Shown here piece after piece: positions 18,025 through 27,700 of a DNA stretch of 64,000 nt. The DNA comes from DFXE01 sp032054765 (lineage in GTDB: Bacteria > Bacteroidota > Bacteroidia > Bacteroidales > Tannerellaceae). Numbering within the stretch: the first letter of the stretch is position 1; each line of letters begins with the position of its first letter. The DNA lies in contig DAMBSC010000018.1 of assembly GCA_032054765.1 (NCBI GenBank), positions 30,322 through 94,321 on the forward strand, read 5' to 3'. Below the pieces are notes generated by a model. It saw only the letters and a list, made by a program, of their open reading frames with translations, had not been told where the DNA came from and did no database searches. The position numbers and the translations under genes are program-made.

Positions 18025-18867
18025 TCATTCTACAGCTGGAAGCATTTCATCATCCTCTTCATCTTCTTCGGGTGGAGCAGGTTTCACAAAGAAAGCGCTT
18101 AATTCAAATAGTAGATAAAGTGGAATAAATACAATCATTAAGGTAAATGGATCGCCACTTGGTGTGATAAATGCTGCTAGAACAAGTAAAACAACAATTG
18201 CATGACGTCTGTATTTATGGAATAATGCACGATTTACAAGTCCCAACTGAGATAATAACCACGACAATAAGGGCATTTCAAACATAATACCCATAATGAA
18301 TATAAGCATCAGGAAATTGTCCATATATGATTCAAGCGATACCTGTTCTACGATTTCCTCACTTATTTGATAAGTTGCCAGGAAACGAAGTGTAACGGGA
18401 AATACCATAAAGTAACCTACCGCACAACCAATAAAGAACATTATTGTACCAAACATAAAGACCCAACGTACGCTTCGTTGCTCATTGTCATACAAAGCCG
18501 GACGAATAAACTTCCAGACTTCATACATCAGATAAGGGAAAGTAAGCACCAATGCCAACCAGAAAGAGGTTGTCATATGAGTAAAAAACTGTGAAGCCAG
18601 TTTTATATTAATGATATTTATCCGAAAAGTCGTATCACAAAAATCGCTCACTACCCCAAAAAGAGCGGCAGCTTTACAAAACATCTGATACGTAATGAAA
18701 TCTCCGCGCGTAGGAGCCATGATAATGCTCCCAAATATACCATGCTCCCCCCGCATTAAAGCGAAGAGAGCTATCATAAAGACAAATAATGCTGCTAATG
18801 AGCGAAAAATGGTCCAACGAAGATCTTCTAGGTGATCCCAGAATGACATTTCATTTTGTTGTTCCAT
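18025..18867 (-). CDS. tatC: Sec-independent protein translocase TatC
   Basis: TatC is the integral-membrane receptor that binds twin-arginine signal peptides and, with TatA, exports folded proteins. The 280-residue protein has the expected six membrane spans. The N-terminal MSFWDHLEDLRWTIFRS contains the HLEDLR form of the HL-ELR motif. The cytoplasmic loop EVWKFIRPALYDNE matches the conserved F-x-x-P-x-L/Y region. An ITPSGDP segment before the last helices is also typical. The tail is acidic (PPEEDEEDDEM). The gene begins 6 bp after tatA, so the two form an operon. Between spans 1 and 2 there is an insertion of about 30 residues relative to E. coli TatC, as is common in Bacteroidetes. Confidence 0.97.
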   Translation of the reverse strand: MEQQNEMSFWDHLEDLRWTIFRSLAALFVFMIALFALMRGEHGIFGSIIMAPTRGDFITYQMFCKAAALFGVVSDFCDTTFRINIINIKLASQFFTHMTTSFWLALVLTFPYLMYEVWKFIRPALYDNEQRSVRWVFMFGTIMFFIGCAVGYFMVFPVTLRFLATYQISEEIVEQVSLESYMDNFLMLIFIMGIMFEMPLLSWLLSQLGLVNRALFHKYRRHAIVVLLVLAAFITPSGDPFTLMIVFIPLYLLFELSAFFVKPAPPEEDEEDDEMLPAVE

Positions 18868-18873
18868 CTTATT

Positions 18874-19074
18874 TTATTTCTTATCTGTATCTGTATCGTT
18901 TAAATTGATATCGTCTTCTATACCTTTAACACCGTCTTTAAAGTTGCGGACTCCTTTGCCAAGTCCTTTCATCAGTTCAGGAATTTTTTTACCTCCAAAA
19001 AGTAATAATACAATTATAGCGATAATGATAATTTCGCCGGTTCCTAAATTTCCCAAAAATAGTAATTCGTTCAT
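18874..19074 (-). CDS. tatA: Sec-independent protein translocase TatA
   Basis: This 66-residue protein has one N-terminal membrane helix (about 13-27, EIIIIAIIVLLLFGG) followed by the conserved FGGKKIPELMKGLGKGVRNF amphipathic helix and an acidic tail, the standard TatA/E plan. TatA oligomers form the pore-like component of the twin-arginine translocase. The gene is directly upstream of tatC (6 bp) and no tatB is seen, so this is the minimal TatAC system of Bacteroidetes. A TATATTTG box at 19118-19125 (minus) is a likely promoter. Confidence 0.95.
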   Translation of the reverse strand: MNELLFLGNLGTGEIIIIAIIVLLLFGGKKIPELMKGLGKGVRNFKDGVKGIEDDINLNDTDTDKK

Positions 19075-19117
19075 GATTTTATAATTTTAAGATTGAAATT
19101 TCCTTATTTTACTGCTG

Positions 19118-19125
19118 CAAATATA
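19118..19125 (-). promoter_or_regulatory. Putative tatAC -7 promoter box
   Basis: TATATTTG on the minus strand matches TAnnTTTG and lies 43 bp upstream of the tatA ATG. No convincing -33 TTTG is seen at the right spacing. Confidence 0.5.
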
Positions 19126-19165
19126 CAATATGTAAAGTGAAGTACCCTACTAATTCAAAATTTAT

Positions 19166-19173
19166 TACCTTTG
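19166..19173 (+). promoter_or_regulatory. Putative fabD -7 promoter box
   Basis: TACCTTTG followed by GCG matches the Bacteroidetes -7 element and lies 67 bp before the fabD ATG. It is divergent from the tatA box only 40 bp away. No clear -33 box is seen. Confidence 0.5.
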
Positions 19174-19240
19174 CGCGGTCTTAAAAATCTGAAATTAGAA
19201 AAAGATTAGAAAACAGCTATATACTTAAATTACAAATGAT

Positions 19241-20122
19241 ATGAAAGCTTATGTATTTCCCGGACAGGGAGCCCAATTTGTAGGAATGGGAAAAGAGTTA
19301 TTCGATACTAATTCTTTAGCAAAAGAGTTATTCGAAAAAGCCAATGATATTCTCGGTTTCCGCATCACCGACCTGATGTTTGAAGGTACCGACGATGATC
19401 TAAAGCAAACAAAAGTAACACAACCAGCCATTTTCCTACATTCTGTAATACTGGCAAAAACGTTGGGTGATAAATTTATTCCCGATATGTCAGCAGGACA
19501 TTCATTGGGAGAGTTTTCCGCATTGGTTGCTGCGAATGCGCTTTCTTTTGAAGACGGATTAGTATTAGTATCTAAACGTGCTATGGCGATGCAGAAAGCT
19601 TGCGAACTTACACCTTCTACAATGGCTGCTATCCTTGGTCTACCGGACGCAACAGTTGAAGAAGTTTGTGCCGGAATTACTGATGAGATAGTTGTTCCTG
19701 CCAATTATAATAGTCCGGGGCAAATCGTAATTTCAGGTTCAATACCGGGTGTTGATAAAGCTTGTGAATTATTACTTGCTGCCGGTGCTAAAAGAGCTTT
19801 AAAATTGAAAGTAGGCGGAGCTTTCCATTCACCTCTGATGGAACCGGCTCGTGAAGAGCTTGCAAAAGCAATTGAAACCACAACCATAAACAAACCAATC
19901 TGTCCTGTATATCAAAATGTAAATGCTAAACCGCAAACAGATCCACAAACAATAAAAAATAATCTGATTGCTCAACTTACCTCACCGGTTCGGTGGACAC
20001 AAACAGTAGAAAATATGATAGCCGACGGCACTGATCATTTTATTGAATTAGGTCCTGGCGCTGTGCTTCAAGGATTGATCAAGAAAGTCAATAAAGAAGT
20101 AATTACCGAAGGCATACAATAA
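19241..20122 (+). CDS. fabD: Malonyl-CoA:ACP transacylase FabD
   Basis: FabD loads malonate from malonyl-CoA onto acyl carrier protein to feed fatty-acid synthesis in the cytoplasm. The 293-residue length is normal. The substrate-binding FPGQGAQ motif is at 6-12. The nucleophile lies in GHSLGE (Ser88). The catalytic histidine is in GGAFHSPLM (His196). The PVYQNVNA and ELGPG segments near the C-terminus are also family hallmarks. The gene stands alone, with a promoter box upstream and a strong terminator directly after the stop, so it is probably monocistronic. Nothing unusual is seen. Confidence 0.97.
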   Translation: MKAYVFPGQGAQFVGMGKELFDTNSLAKELFEKANDILGFRITDLMFEGTDDDLKQTKVTQPAIFLHSVILAKTLGDKFIPDMSAGHSLGEFSALVAANALSFEDGLVLVSKRAMAMQKACELTPSTMAAILGLPDATVEEVCAGITDEIVVPANYNSPGQIVISGSIPGVDKACELLLAAGAKRALKLKVGGAFHSPLMEPAREELAKAIETTTINKPICPVYQNVNAKPQTDPQTIKNNLIAQLTSPVRWTQTVENMIADGTDHFIELGPGAVLQGLIKKVNKEVITEGIQ

Positions 20123-20153
20123 AAAAAGCCGATCTAATATGATCGGCTTTTTT
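20121..20153. terminator. Bidirectional terminator between fabD and the lipoprotein gene
   Basis: An A7 run, the stem AGCCGATC / GATCGGCT with a 6-nt loop (TAATAT), and a T run form a symmetrical intrinsic terminator. It can serve both fabD (plus) and the convergent lipoprotein gene (minus). Confidence 0.9.
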
Positions 20154-20179
20154 ATATATAATTGTAAAATTATCTGATC

Positions 20180-21025
20180 TTAATTTTTAGACTCACCTTT
20201 AATAGTGATTGTAGTCCCTGATGTATCAGAATCTACCGTACTATTAGTAATATGGATTAAATAATAAACACCTTCACCTTTTACGTTAACAGCTAGCACA
20301 TCATCATAAGTTTTTGATGCTTCTGTAGCAGAAACTCCAGAGTATTGATCAATGTCAGTACCTTTATCTACTGCTTCTTTTAATTGCTCTTTTGTTTCAA
20401 TGTTACTCCAATCGGCCGCTGTTAGTTTCACCATTTTGGTTTTATCATCAGTTTTGATAATTGCAGCAGCAGATGTATTAGAAGTCCATGTTAAACCAAA
20501 TGTTTCCAATCCTGTACCTGCAGAAGCTCCAACTCTTTTCCATTCAAAGTCTTCAGGTTCTGAAAGATATTCAACTTCAGGAGTATTTTCATGTTTAAAT
20601 GTAAGTTCCTTAGTTGATATCTCACCATTTTTCACTTTAGTTGTTATTTTTAAGGATTGAATGGTATTTATATATTTACTAATTGCTGAGTTACTCTGAT
20701 CGAAACGGAAAGTGTATTTTCCTTTTTTTGAACCGGATTCTTCTGTAAGGTTTTCTCTTTCTGCAATTGTAACGTTGTTCTTCTGATCACCTTCTGAATA
20801 ATAAAGAACAATTTCTATTGATTCTATCTCTGCTCCTGTTGGTGCAACAATAGAACCGGTGATGGCCTCCGGTAATATACCATCTGTAATAACGATTTCC
20901 GATTTGTTATCGAAAGTAATGGTAGCAGCACCTATTCTAACTGGATCATCGTCATCACCTGAGCAACTAATAAATAAAGGGATAATAGCTAAGACTGTAA
21001 ACAAAAACTTAAAATTTTTCTTCAT
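20180..21025 (-). CDS. Uncharacterised Asp-rich lipoprotein
   Basis: I do not recognise the family. The 281-residue protein has a lipoprotein signal (FISCSGDDDDP; Cys21). The tetra-aspartate after the acylated Cys fits Bacteroidetes export signals, in which acidic residues after the Cys send lipoproteins to the cell surface. The first half (about 30-150) looks like a beta-sandwich with alternating strands (ITGSIVAPTGAEIESIEIVLYYSE). The second half (about 155-281) has mixed strands and helices, ending in a YYLIHITNS strand. There are no cysteines after the lipid anchor and no catalytic motif. The gene is single, with its own putative promoter (TATATTTG, 21069-21076 minus) and a terminator after it. 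A surface adhesin or binding role is a guess. Confidence 0.75.
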   Translation of the reverse strand: MKKNFKFLFTVLAIIPLFISCSGDDDDPVRIGAATITFDNKSEIVITDGILPEAITGSIVAPTGAEIESIEIVLYYSEGDQKNNVTIAERENLTEESGSKKGKYTFRFDQSNSAISKYINTIQSLKITTKVKNGEISTKELTFKHENTPEVEYLSEPEDFEWKRVGASAGTGLETFGLTWTSNTSAAAIIKTDDKTKMVKLTAADWSNIETKEQLKEAVDKGTDIDQYSGVSATEASKTYDDVLAVNVKGEGVYYLIHITNSTVDSDTSGTTITIKGESKN

Positions 21026-21068
21026 AACTTAATTCTTTTTATTCTACAAATTGTTTAAAAACGGAGCG

Positions 21069-21076
21069 CAAATATA
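21069..21076 (-). promoter_or_regulatory. Putative -7 box of the lipoprotein gene
   Basis: TATATTTG on the minus strand fits TAnnTTTG, 43 bp before the lipoprotein ATG at 21025. Confidence 0.5.
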
Positions 21077-21109
21077 AACATTTACCAAATACTTAAACCA
21101 TATATTTCA

Positions 21110-21117
21110 TACTTTTG
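21110..21117 (+). promoter_or_regulatory. Putative -7 box of the CorC/HlyC-type gene
   Basis: TACTTTTG fits TAnnTTTG and lies 32 bp before the ATG at 21150. No -33 box is obvious. Confidence 0.5.
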
Positions 21118-21149
21118 TTCTTTAATCAATAAGCAATCAAGCATAAATA

Positions 21150-22421
21150 ATGGAAATAATTATCATTTTCGGACTTATTCTACTCAATGGAGTCTTGTCG
21201 ATGTCGGAAATAGCATTGGTTTCGGCACGAAAATCAAGATTAGAAACAGAAGCAAAAAGAGGAAATAAATCAGCACAAACAGCTTTAGAATTAGCTAATG
21301 AACCTGACAGATTTCTTTCTACTATTCAAATTGGTATAACGTTAATAGGTATTCTGACCGGTTTATACTCAGGTGAAGCTTTTGCAAAAGATTTTGCTGA
21401 AGTCATTGACAATATTCCGGTACTTGCACCTTATTCCATGATTATTGCTAAAACAACAATTGTTATTGTAGTTACCTATCTTACCTTAATATTTGGTGAA
21501 TTGCTCCCCAAACGCATAGGTATGAGTATGTCTGAAAAGGTTTCTAAGATCATGGCAACACCTATGAATTTCCTTTCACGTCTGGCAACACCCTTTGTAT
21601 GGTTGCTTTCAAAAAGTACGATATTAATGGTAAGACTTTTGGGCATTCGGGCCGACGAAGATAGTAAGGTGACTGAAGAAGAAATTAAAGCTATTGTAAA
21701 AGAAGGCTATGATGTTGGCGAGGTCCAGGAAGTTGAACAGGATATCGTGGAAAGAGTATTTAATCTTGGTGATCGGAATATTAGTTCAATCATGACTCAT
21801 CGTAGCGATATAGTATGGCTGGATATTAGTGACAACAATGACAAGATTCGTAAAAAGGTTGAAGAAAATCTGTATAACACATATCCGGTTATATCAGAAA
21901 CATTTGATAATATACTGGGAGTTGTTCATTTAAAAGACTTATTTGCAAAATTAAATTCTCCTGATTTTTCCTTGAAAGAGATGATTCGTCCTGTAAAGTA
22001 TTTACCTGAAAACCTCAGTGTTTATGGAGCATTGGAACAATTTAAGAATGCTCCGGTAAGATATGGTATCATTACTGATGAATTTGGAGGTATACAAGGC
22101 ATCGTAACATTGAAAGATATTATGGAAGCGTTAGTAGGACAGATATCTGATACGGATGATGAAAAAGAAATCGTTGAACGAAGTGATGGTAGCTTACTGA
22201 TAGACGGACAATACTCTTTTTATGATTTTCTCGAATATTTTGATATGGAAGATTTATACGCCGATTATGATTATAACACACTGAGCGGGCTGATTCTGGA
22301 TATATTGGAACATGTTCCCCGTACTGGAGAAAAGTTATCTTGGCTCGACTTTGAATTTGAAATTGTTGATATGGATGGAGCACGTATCGACAAAGTATTA
22401 GTAAATAATGTCAAAGAATAA
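21150..22421 (+). CDS. CNNM/CorC/HlyC-type transporter (hemolysin family, DUF21-CBS)
   Basis: The 423-residue protein has the three-part layout of the CNNM/CorC family, which is implicated in Mg2+/Co2+ efflux. A DUF21 membrane domain (about 1-175) contains several spans, including the start MEIIIIFGLILLNGVLSMSE and LTLIFGELLPKRIG with its conserved glutamate and proline. A CBS pair follows (about 200-330: ISSIMTHRSDIVWLD and YGIITDEFGGIQGIVTLKDI). The C-terminal CorC/HlyC domain (about 345-420) includes DYNTLSGLILDILEHVPRTGE. The name 'hemolysin' is historical; ion transport at the inner membrane is the better-supported role. The gene is monocistronic, with its own putative promoter. Confidence 0.92.
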   Translation: MEIIIIFGLILLNGVLSMSEIALVSARKSRLETEAKRGNKSAQTALELANEPDRFLSTIQIGITLIGILTGLYSGEAFAKDFAEVIDNIPVLAPYSMIIAKTTIVIVVTYLTLIFGELLPKRIGMSMSEKVSKIMATPMNFLSRLATPFVWLLSKSTILMVRLLGIRADEDSKVTEEEIKAIVKEGYDVGEVQEVEQDIVERVFNLGDRNISSIMTHRSDIVWLDISDNNDKIRKKVEENLYNTYPVISETFDNILGVVHLKDLFAKLNSPDFSLKEMIRPVKYLPENLSVYGALEQFKNAPVRYGIITDEFGGIQGIVTLKDIMEALVGQISDTDDEKEIVERSDGSLLIDGQYSFYDFLEYFDMEDLYADYDYNTLSGLILDILEHVPRTGEKLSWLDFEFEIVDMDGARIDKVLVNNVKE

Positions 22422-22787
22422 AGACTTTATACAATATATTCTCCTACTACATTACTTTCACATTCAGATTTTCAGAGCTCTACTGTAGGTTACTGTTGAT
22501 TTGTATTTTCCCTTTCTGGTGATAGATACAGTGATAGATAGTGAAGACCGATCCGTCACACTTTGTTCCGCATACAGACAGGGTTTCAATACTGTTGGTG
22601 ACAGGTGACAGATGTTTATTGAAAACCTTCTGTAGGAAGGTACAGATTATAATGTCTATTCAGTAATTCATTTATTATTCACAAAGATTCGCCGATTTTA
22701 TGACTTAATATAGATAAAATTCAGTTTTTTCTTATTTTTCTTTAAAAAAATGAGTACAAATAGGAAAAATTGTTATTCTCTTGTAGA
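22422..22787. other. Intergenic region with TGACAGAT/GTGATAGATA repeats
   Basis: This 366-bp gap has no credible gene. It contains a tandem GTGATAGATA (22519-22540 area), the 13-mer CCGATCCGTCACA at 22548-22560 that also occurs (one base different) in both arms of the 4151-4691 element, and GGTGACAGGTGACAGATG near 22599-22616. It looks like a decayed relative of that element lying upstream of the ECF sigma gene. The last 100 bp are A/T-rich and should hold the sigma-gene promoter, but no TAnnTTTG box is evident. Confidence 0.5.
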
Positions 22788-23390
22788 ATGAAACGGGATC
22801 TGCAACAATTGAAAAGAAATAAAGAGTTATGGAATCGCTTTATTGGAGGGGACGATAATGCTTTTGCACAACTGTATGAGTTAAATGTTGAAAGTATGTT
22901 ATATTACGGATTGCATTTTTCTCTTTTACGGGATTTGGTTAAAGATGCTATTCAGGATGTATTTGTGTATATATATAGTAACAGGCATAAACTGAAGAAA
23001 ATTGAAAATGTAAGGCTTTACCTGTATGTTTCTTTGAAGAACAGGATCTTTGCCGTTTTTAATAAAGATATGGAATACTATCAACTAGACACAATGGAAC
23101 CTGTATTTACAGTAGAAAACTCACCCGAAGAAAAATACATTCATAATGAGCAAAAAAAGGAAGTCAGGCTACATATCCGACAAATGCTCGATACCCTGAC
23201 ACCCAGGCAACGGGAAGTGATATATTATCGCTTTACCGAAGGAATGTCTTATGATGAAATAGGAGTACTGATGAAGATGAATTATCAGTCTGTAAGGAAT
23301 CTCATACACAGGTCTGTTACTAAAATACGGGAAACCTATCAGTTCTATAGTTTTCCTAAAAACTATTTCAAAAGTAATAAAGAAATATGA
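22788..23390 (+). CDS. ECF-type RNA polymerase sigma factor (PUL2)
   Basis: This 200-residue protein has a sigma-70 region 2 (about 20-85, with LKDAIQDVFVYIYSNRHKLK form and FNKDME) and a region 4 helix-turn-helix (about 125-180, LTPRQREVIYYRFTEGMSYDEIGVLM). ATG 22788 is preferred; a TTG six codons upstream is possible. ECF factors of this kind direct RNA polymerase to a PUL after release from their FecR anti-sigma partner. The stop overlaps the fecR start (ATGA), which implies translational coupling. It probably drives the susC-susD-lipoprotein genes that follow. Confidence 0.93.
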   Translation: MKRDLQQLKRNKELWNRFIGGDDNAFAQLYELNVESMLYYGLHFSLLRDLVKDAIQDVFVYIYSNRHKLKKIENVRLYLYVSLKNRIFAVFNKDMEYYQLDTMEPVFTVENSPEEKYIHNEQKKEVRLHIRQMLDTLTPRQREVIYYRFTEGMSYDEIGVLMKMNYQSVRNLIHRSVTKIRETYQFYSFPKNYFKSNKEI

Positions 23391-24589
23391 CAAAGAATTA
23401 TTCTACATATACTAGCACCGAACTGTTACAGGATGATTACTTCATTCAATCAATGTTATATCCGACAACCGAATCAGATATTTTCTGGGATTCTCTTATC
23501 GCTGACAATATTTTGAAACGTGAAGAATTTGAACAGGCTCTTAGCTTTTTGGAAACTATGGAAAAGCCCGTCAAGATTATGTCAGTGAAAGAAAAAAGTG
23601 TTCTTTGGGCTAGTATTGAAATAATCAATAAACAAAAACTCAGAGAAAAAATAAAAAGACGGAATTTCTATTTGTTTGGTACTGCTGTTTCTTTCTTGAT
23701 AGCCATTGCTTCCTTTATGTTGTTTGCTATACCAGACGAACAACTTTCAGAGGATATTGTCGCAATAGCAGAGAATCAGTCATCTGTTTCAGATGCCCGG
23801 GAAATACAACTTATAATGTCGGGAAACACGACTTATGAACTGGAAGAAAAAAATACGGATATTGTTGTGAGCGAAGAAGGAAGAATTCATGTCAATTCGG
23901 AATTATTAGCTGAACAGAATCCCGAGAAAGAAAAGCAAAAACATGAAGAATCTTATAACCAGCTTATTATACCTAGAGGAAGACATTCACGACTGACTTT
24001 ACCTGATGGTACTAAAATGCATATTAACTCGGGTAGCCGTGTCGTTTTCCCCAATATTTTCAGTAGCAATAAAAGAGAGATATTTGTTGATGGAGAAGTT
24101 TTTTTAGATGTTGCCCATAATGCTCAATCTCCTTTTATTGTTCGAACAAATAAAATGCGAGTGCAGGTATTAGGTACAACATTCAATGTTTCAGCTTATG
24201 AAGAAGATGAAAACCAAAGTGTTGTATTGGTGTCAGGTTCAGTGACAATACAAACGAATGATAAAGAAAAAACTGAATTATTACCGAATCAAATGATGAC
24301 CTATTCTTCAGACGGGAGCAGGGTTACTAAAGTGAATGTAAATAACTATATTGCCTGGAAAGAAGGATATTTCATTTATGAAGGTGAAAGTCTACAAACT
24401 ATTTTGAAGCAACTATCCCGTTACTATGGCAAAGAGTTACTTTGTGATCCTCCAACCAACGAAATGCTGGGAAATGGAAAACTCGACCTGAAAGAAGATT
24501 TAGACAGGGTATTACAAGGACTTTCTGATATGTTTCCCATCGATATTGTACAAAATGAAGATATTATTTATGTGAAAGAAAAAATCTAA
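23387..24589 (+). CDS. FecR-family anti-sigma factor (PUL2)
   Basis: The 400-residue protein spans the inner membrane once. A cytoplasmic N-terminal part of about 95 residues should hold the sigma factor, then comes a hydrophobic span (FLFGTAVSFLIAIASFMLF form, about 98-118). The periplasmic FecR domain (about 190-290) has the typical LPDGTKMHINSGS and VFLDVAHNAQSPFIV segments and the VLGTTFNVSAY motif. A C-terminal DUF4974/STN-like domain (about 330-400) begins IAWKEGYFIYEGESLQTILKQL. It should contact the STN domain of the SusC receptor encoded next and relay substrate binding to the ECF factor. It overlaps the sigma gene by 4 bp. The length is normal, in contrast with the short FecR at the end of the window. 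Confidence 0.94.
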   Translation: MTKNYSTYTSTELLQDDYFIQSMLYPTTESDIFWDSLIADNILKREEFEQALSFLETMEKPVKIMSVKEKSVLWASIEIINKQKLREKIKRRNFYLFGTAVSFLIAIASFMLFAIPDEQLSEDIVAIAENQSSVSDAREIQLIMSGNTTYELEEKNTDIVVSEEGRIHVNSELLAEQNPEKEKQKHEESYNQLIIPRGRHSRLTLPDGTKMHINSGSRVVFPNIFSSNKREIFVDGEVFLDVAHNAQSPFIVRTNKMRVQVLGTTFNVSAYEEDENQSVVLVSGSVTIQTNDKEKTELLPNQMMTYSSDGSRVTKVNVNNYIAWKEGYFIYEGESLQTILKQLSRYYGKELLCDPPTNEMLGNGKLDLKEDLDRVLQGLSDMFPIDIVQNEDIIYVKEKI

Positions 24590-24636
24590 TTCGTAAAACA
24601 ATATGCCTATGAAATAAACAAATTAAAAAGAAGAAA

Positions 24637-24663
24637 CCGGGCTATATGTGGAGTATAACCCGG
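24637..24663 (+). terminator. Hairpin between fecR and susC (PUL2)
   Basis: CCGGGCTATA (24637-24646) and TATAACCCGG (24654-24663) form a 10-bp stem with one mismatch and a 7-nt loop. There is no long T tract after it. It may partly end the sigma/fecR transcript or protect RNA ends upstream of the susC promoter. Confidence 0.45.
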
Positions 24664-24723
24664 CAGGATTTCAATCAGTTACTTAAGTCTATTTGTATAA
24701 CCATTTAAAATCATAACAAATAT

Positions 24724-27700
24724 ATGACAAATAATCTATTATTTGGAATACCTTATCCTAATATTAAAAAACTAACTAGGATTATGAGAATTCTAACCCT
24801 TTTAATACTGATCGGATGCCATTGGATAAACGCAGCAAACAGTTATTCGCAGAATACCAAATTAACGCTGGATATTACCAATGAGACATTGAAAGATGTG
24901 TTTCATAAGATTGAAAAGAATAGCGAATACATTTTCTTCTATTCGGGAGATATCAATGTCAATCGCTCTGTGAGTGTACATGTTAATAATCTTACAATTG
25001 ATCAGATTTTATCTCAAGTGTTAAAAAATACCGGATATACTTATTCGATCGATGATCGTCAGATCTTTATAAAAGCTGCACCCGCATCAGTCAGAAGGAA
25101 AATCGAACCAAGAAGAGAAGAGGTTCAGCAACAGATAAGCATAACAGGTACTGTGGTTGATAAAGGAGGAGAACCTGTCATAGGAGCTAATATAATTGTC
25201 AAGAATCAACCGACAGTCGGAACGGTAACCGATCTGGATGGGAATTTCAGTTTGAATATTTCTCCTAACAGTGTTTTGCAAATCAGTTATATTGGCTATA
25301 TCACTCAGGAAGTTATAGTAAAGGACAACAAACAAGCTATCAAAGTAACTCTTGTTGAAGATTCGGAAATGGTAGGAGAAGTTGTTGTCGTCGGATTCGG
25401 TACACAAAAGAAAGCAAGTGTTGTTGGATCTATACAAACGGTTAAACCACAAGATCTTCGTGTGCCTTCAGCCTCTCTCAGTAATTCATTTGCCGGACGT
25501 ATTGCTGGTATGGTTGCCGTTCAGCGGGGAGGTGAGCCGGGTGCAGATGGCGCCCGATTCTGGGTTCGTGGTATATCAACTTTTTCAGGTCAGACAGATC
25601 CTCTAATCTTTATTGATGGGGTAGAATCTTCAGATAGCGATATGAATGCTCTTTCGCCAGAAGTTATTGAAAACTTCTCAGTATTAAAAGATGCTACTGC
25701 TACAGCATTATATGGAGCAAGGGGAGCAAACGGGGTAATCTTGATTACTACCCGTTCAGGACGTGCTAATGAACGTGCTACGGTTAATATCCGTGCTCAG
25801 AATTCATTCTCTATGCCAACAAGAATGATAGAGCTTGCTGATGGTATTGATTATATGAATGCATACAACTATGCTATTCAGAACCGGACACCGGATGCTA
25901 CACCCCGTTTTTCCGAAGAGAAGATCACTAATACTATGAATAACGTAGACCCTCTTGTGTTCCCGAACGTAGATTGGCAAAAATATATGTTCAAAGATTT
26001 TACCTTAAATCAGATGGCCAATCTGAATGTAAGTGGAGGAACCAAGAAGGTCACTTATTTTATGAGTGCCAATATCAATAATGATAATGGAATGCTGGAA
26101 AAAGACCGGTTGAATAAATACGATAATAACATCAAACAATTTCGTATTTCTTTTCAAGGAAATATAGGCGCCCAATTGACTCCTACCACAAAAGTGAATC
26201 TGCGAATCAATTCACAAATACTAGAATATGGTGGTTCTTCAACAAGTACAGATGATATATATACGGCAATATTTGAGGCTCCTCCTGTTATGTTTGCTCC
26301 GGTTTATCCATCAGAAGGAAGCCAGCATATACGTTTTGGTAATCATGAAGGAGGTCCTTTACCTGAAGACGGGACAAATATTTATAAAAACCCATACGCT
26401 ATGATGGTAAAAGGGTATGCCGACAGGTCTGAATCTACAGTAACTACCACTTTTGATTTCGCGCAAGACTTGGATATCATAACTAAAGGATTAAAAGTTA
26501 AGGGATTGATTTCCTTTAAAAACTGGACGATGACAAAGGTTACTCGTCATTTTACTCCTTATTATTACGCGATTGATAAATACTGGAAGAATGAAAACGG
26601 ACAATATGAACATACTTTAAAATCTGTAACGAATGGAACTGAAGCTCTTTCTACATGGAGTGAAAATAAAGGTGATCGTTTATTAAACATACAGGCATCC
26701 ATGGATTATGCCAATACATTTAATGATGTCCATGAAGTTGGAGCCATGTTGGTTTATTTACAACGGGAAGAAAATATCAATAATCCGGATGGCGACTTTT
26801 ATAAAACATTACCAGTCAGGAATCAGGGGATTGCCGGACGCTTAACATATGGGTATGATAGTCGTTATCTGGTAGAGGTGAACTTTGGTTACAATGGTAG
26901 TGAAAATTTCCAGGAAGGGCATCGTTTTGGCTTCTTTCCATCTGCTGCAGTTGGGTATAATATATCAAATGAATCATTTTTTGAACCTATTCTTCCTGTA
27001 ATATCTAATTTGAAAATAAGGGGTTCATGGGGAATTGTCGGAAATAGTTTTACAGACCCAAAATTCCCTTACCTGACATTCGTAAACCTTGGAGGAGGAC
27101 GTTATACTTTTGGAAATGACTGGCAAACATCCAAAGCAGGAGCCGTTATAACAAAGTATGGTGTAGATGGGGCTAAATGGGAAAAAGGAATAAAAACAAA
27201 TCTTGGATTGGACCTTGGATTATTCAATAACCTGAGCCTTTCTGTGGATGTGTTTAAAGAAGTACGTAATAATATTTTTATGAGAAGAAGGATTATTCCG
27301 GCTGAAACCGGTATAACCGGCGACTTAAATCCTTTTGCTAACCTGGGAAAAGTTGAGAATAAAGGGATTGATATGTCACTTACCTTTAATAAAGCTATTA
27401 ACAAGGATTTGCTGATTTCGGCACAAGGTAGCTTTACTTTTGCAAGAAATAAATTACTGGAGAAAGACGAACCACGTTTTCCGGAAAATGAACTCTATAG
27501 AACCGAGATCGGGAAACCTTTAAATATGTATAATACCCTCATTGCCGATGGTTTCTTCTTGGATGAAGAAGATATCGCCAACAGCCCGGAACAAACCTTC
27601 TCCGGAAACTATAAACCGGGCGATATCAAATACAAAGACCTCAATGGTGACGGAAAAATCGATGATAACGATAGGATGCTTACGGGCCACCCGGTTATAC

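Noticed and set aside
19249..19704. Minus-strand open frame of 151 codons inside fabD
   Set aside because: fabD has all catalytic motifs on the other strand; the frame is Ser/Ala-rich as expected for an antisense shadow.
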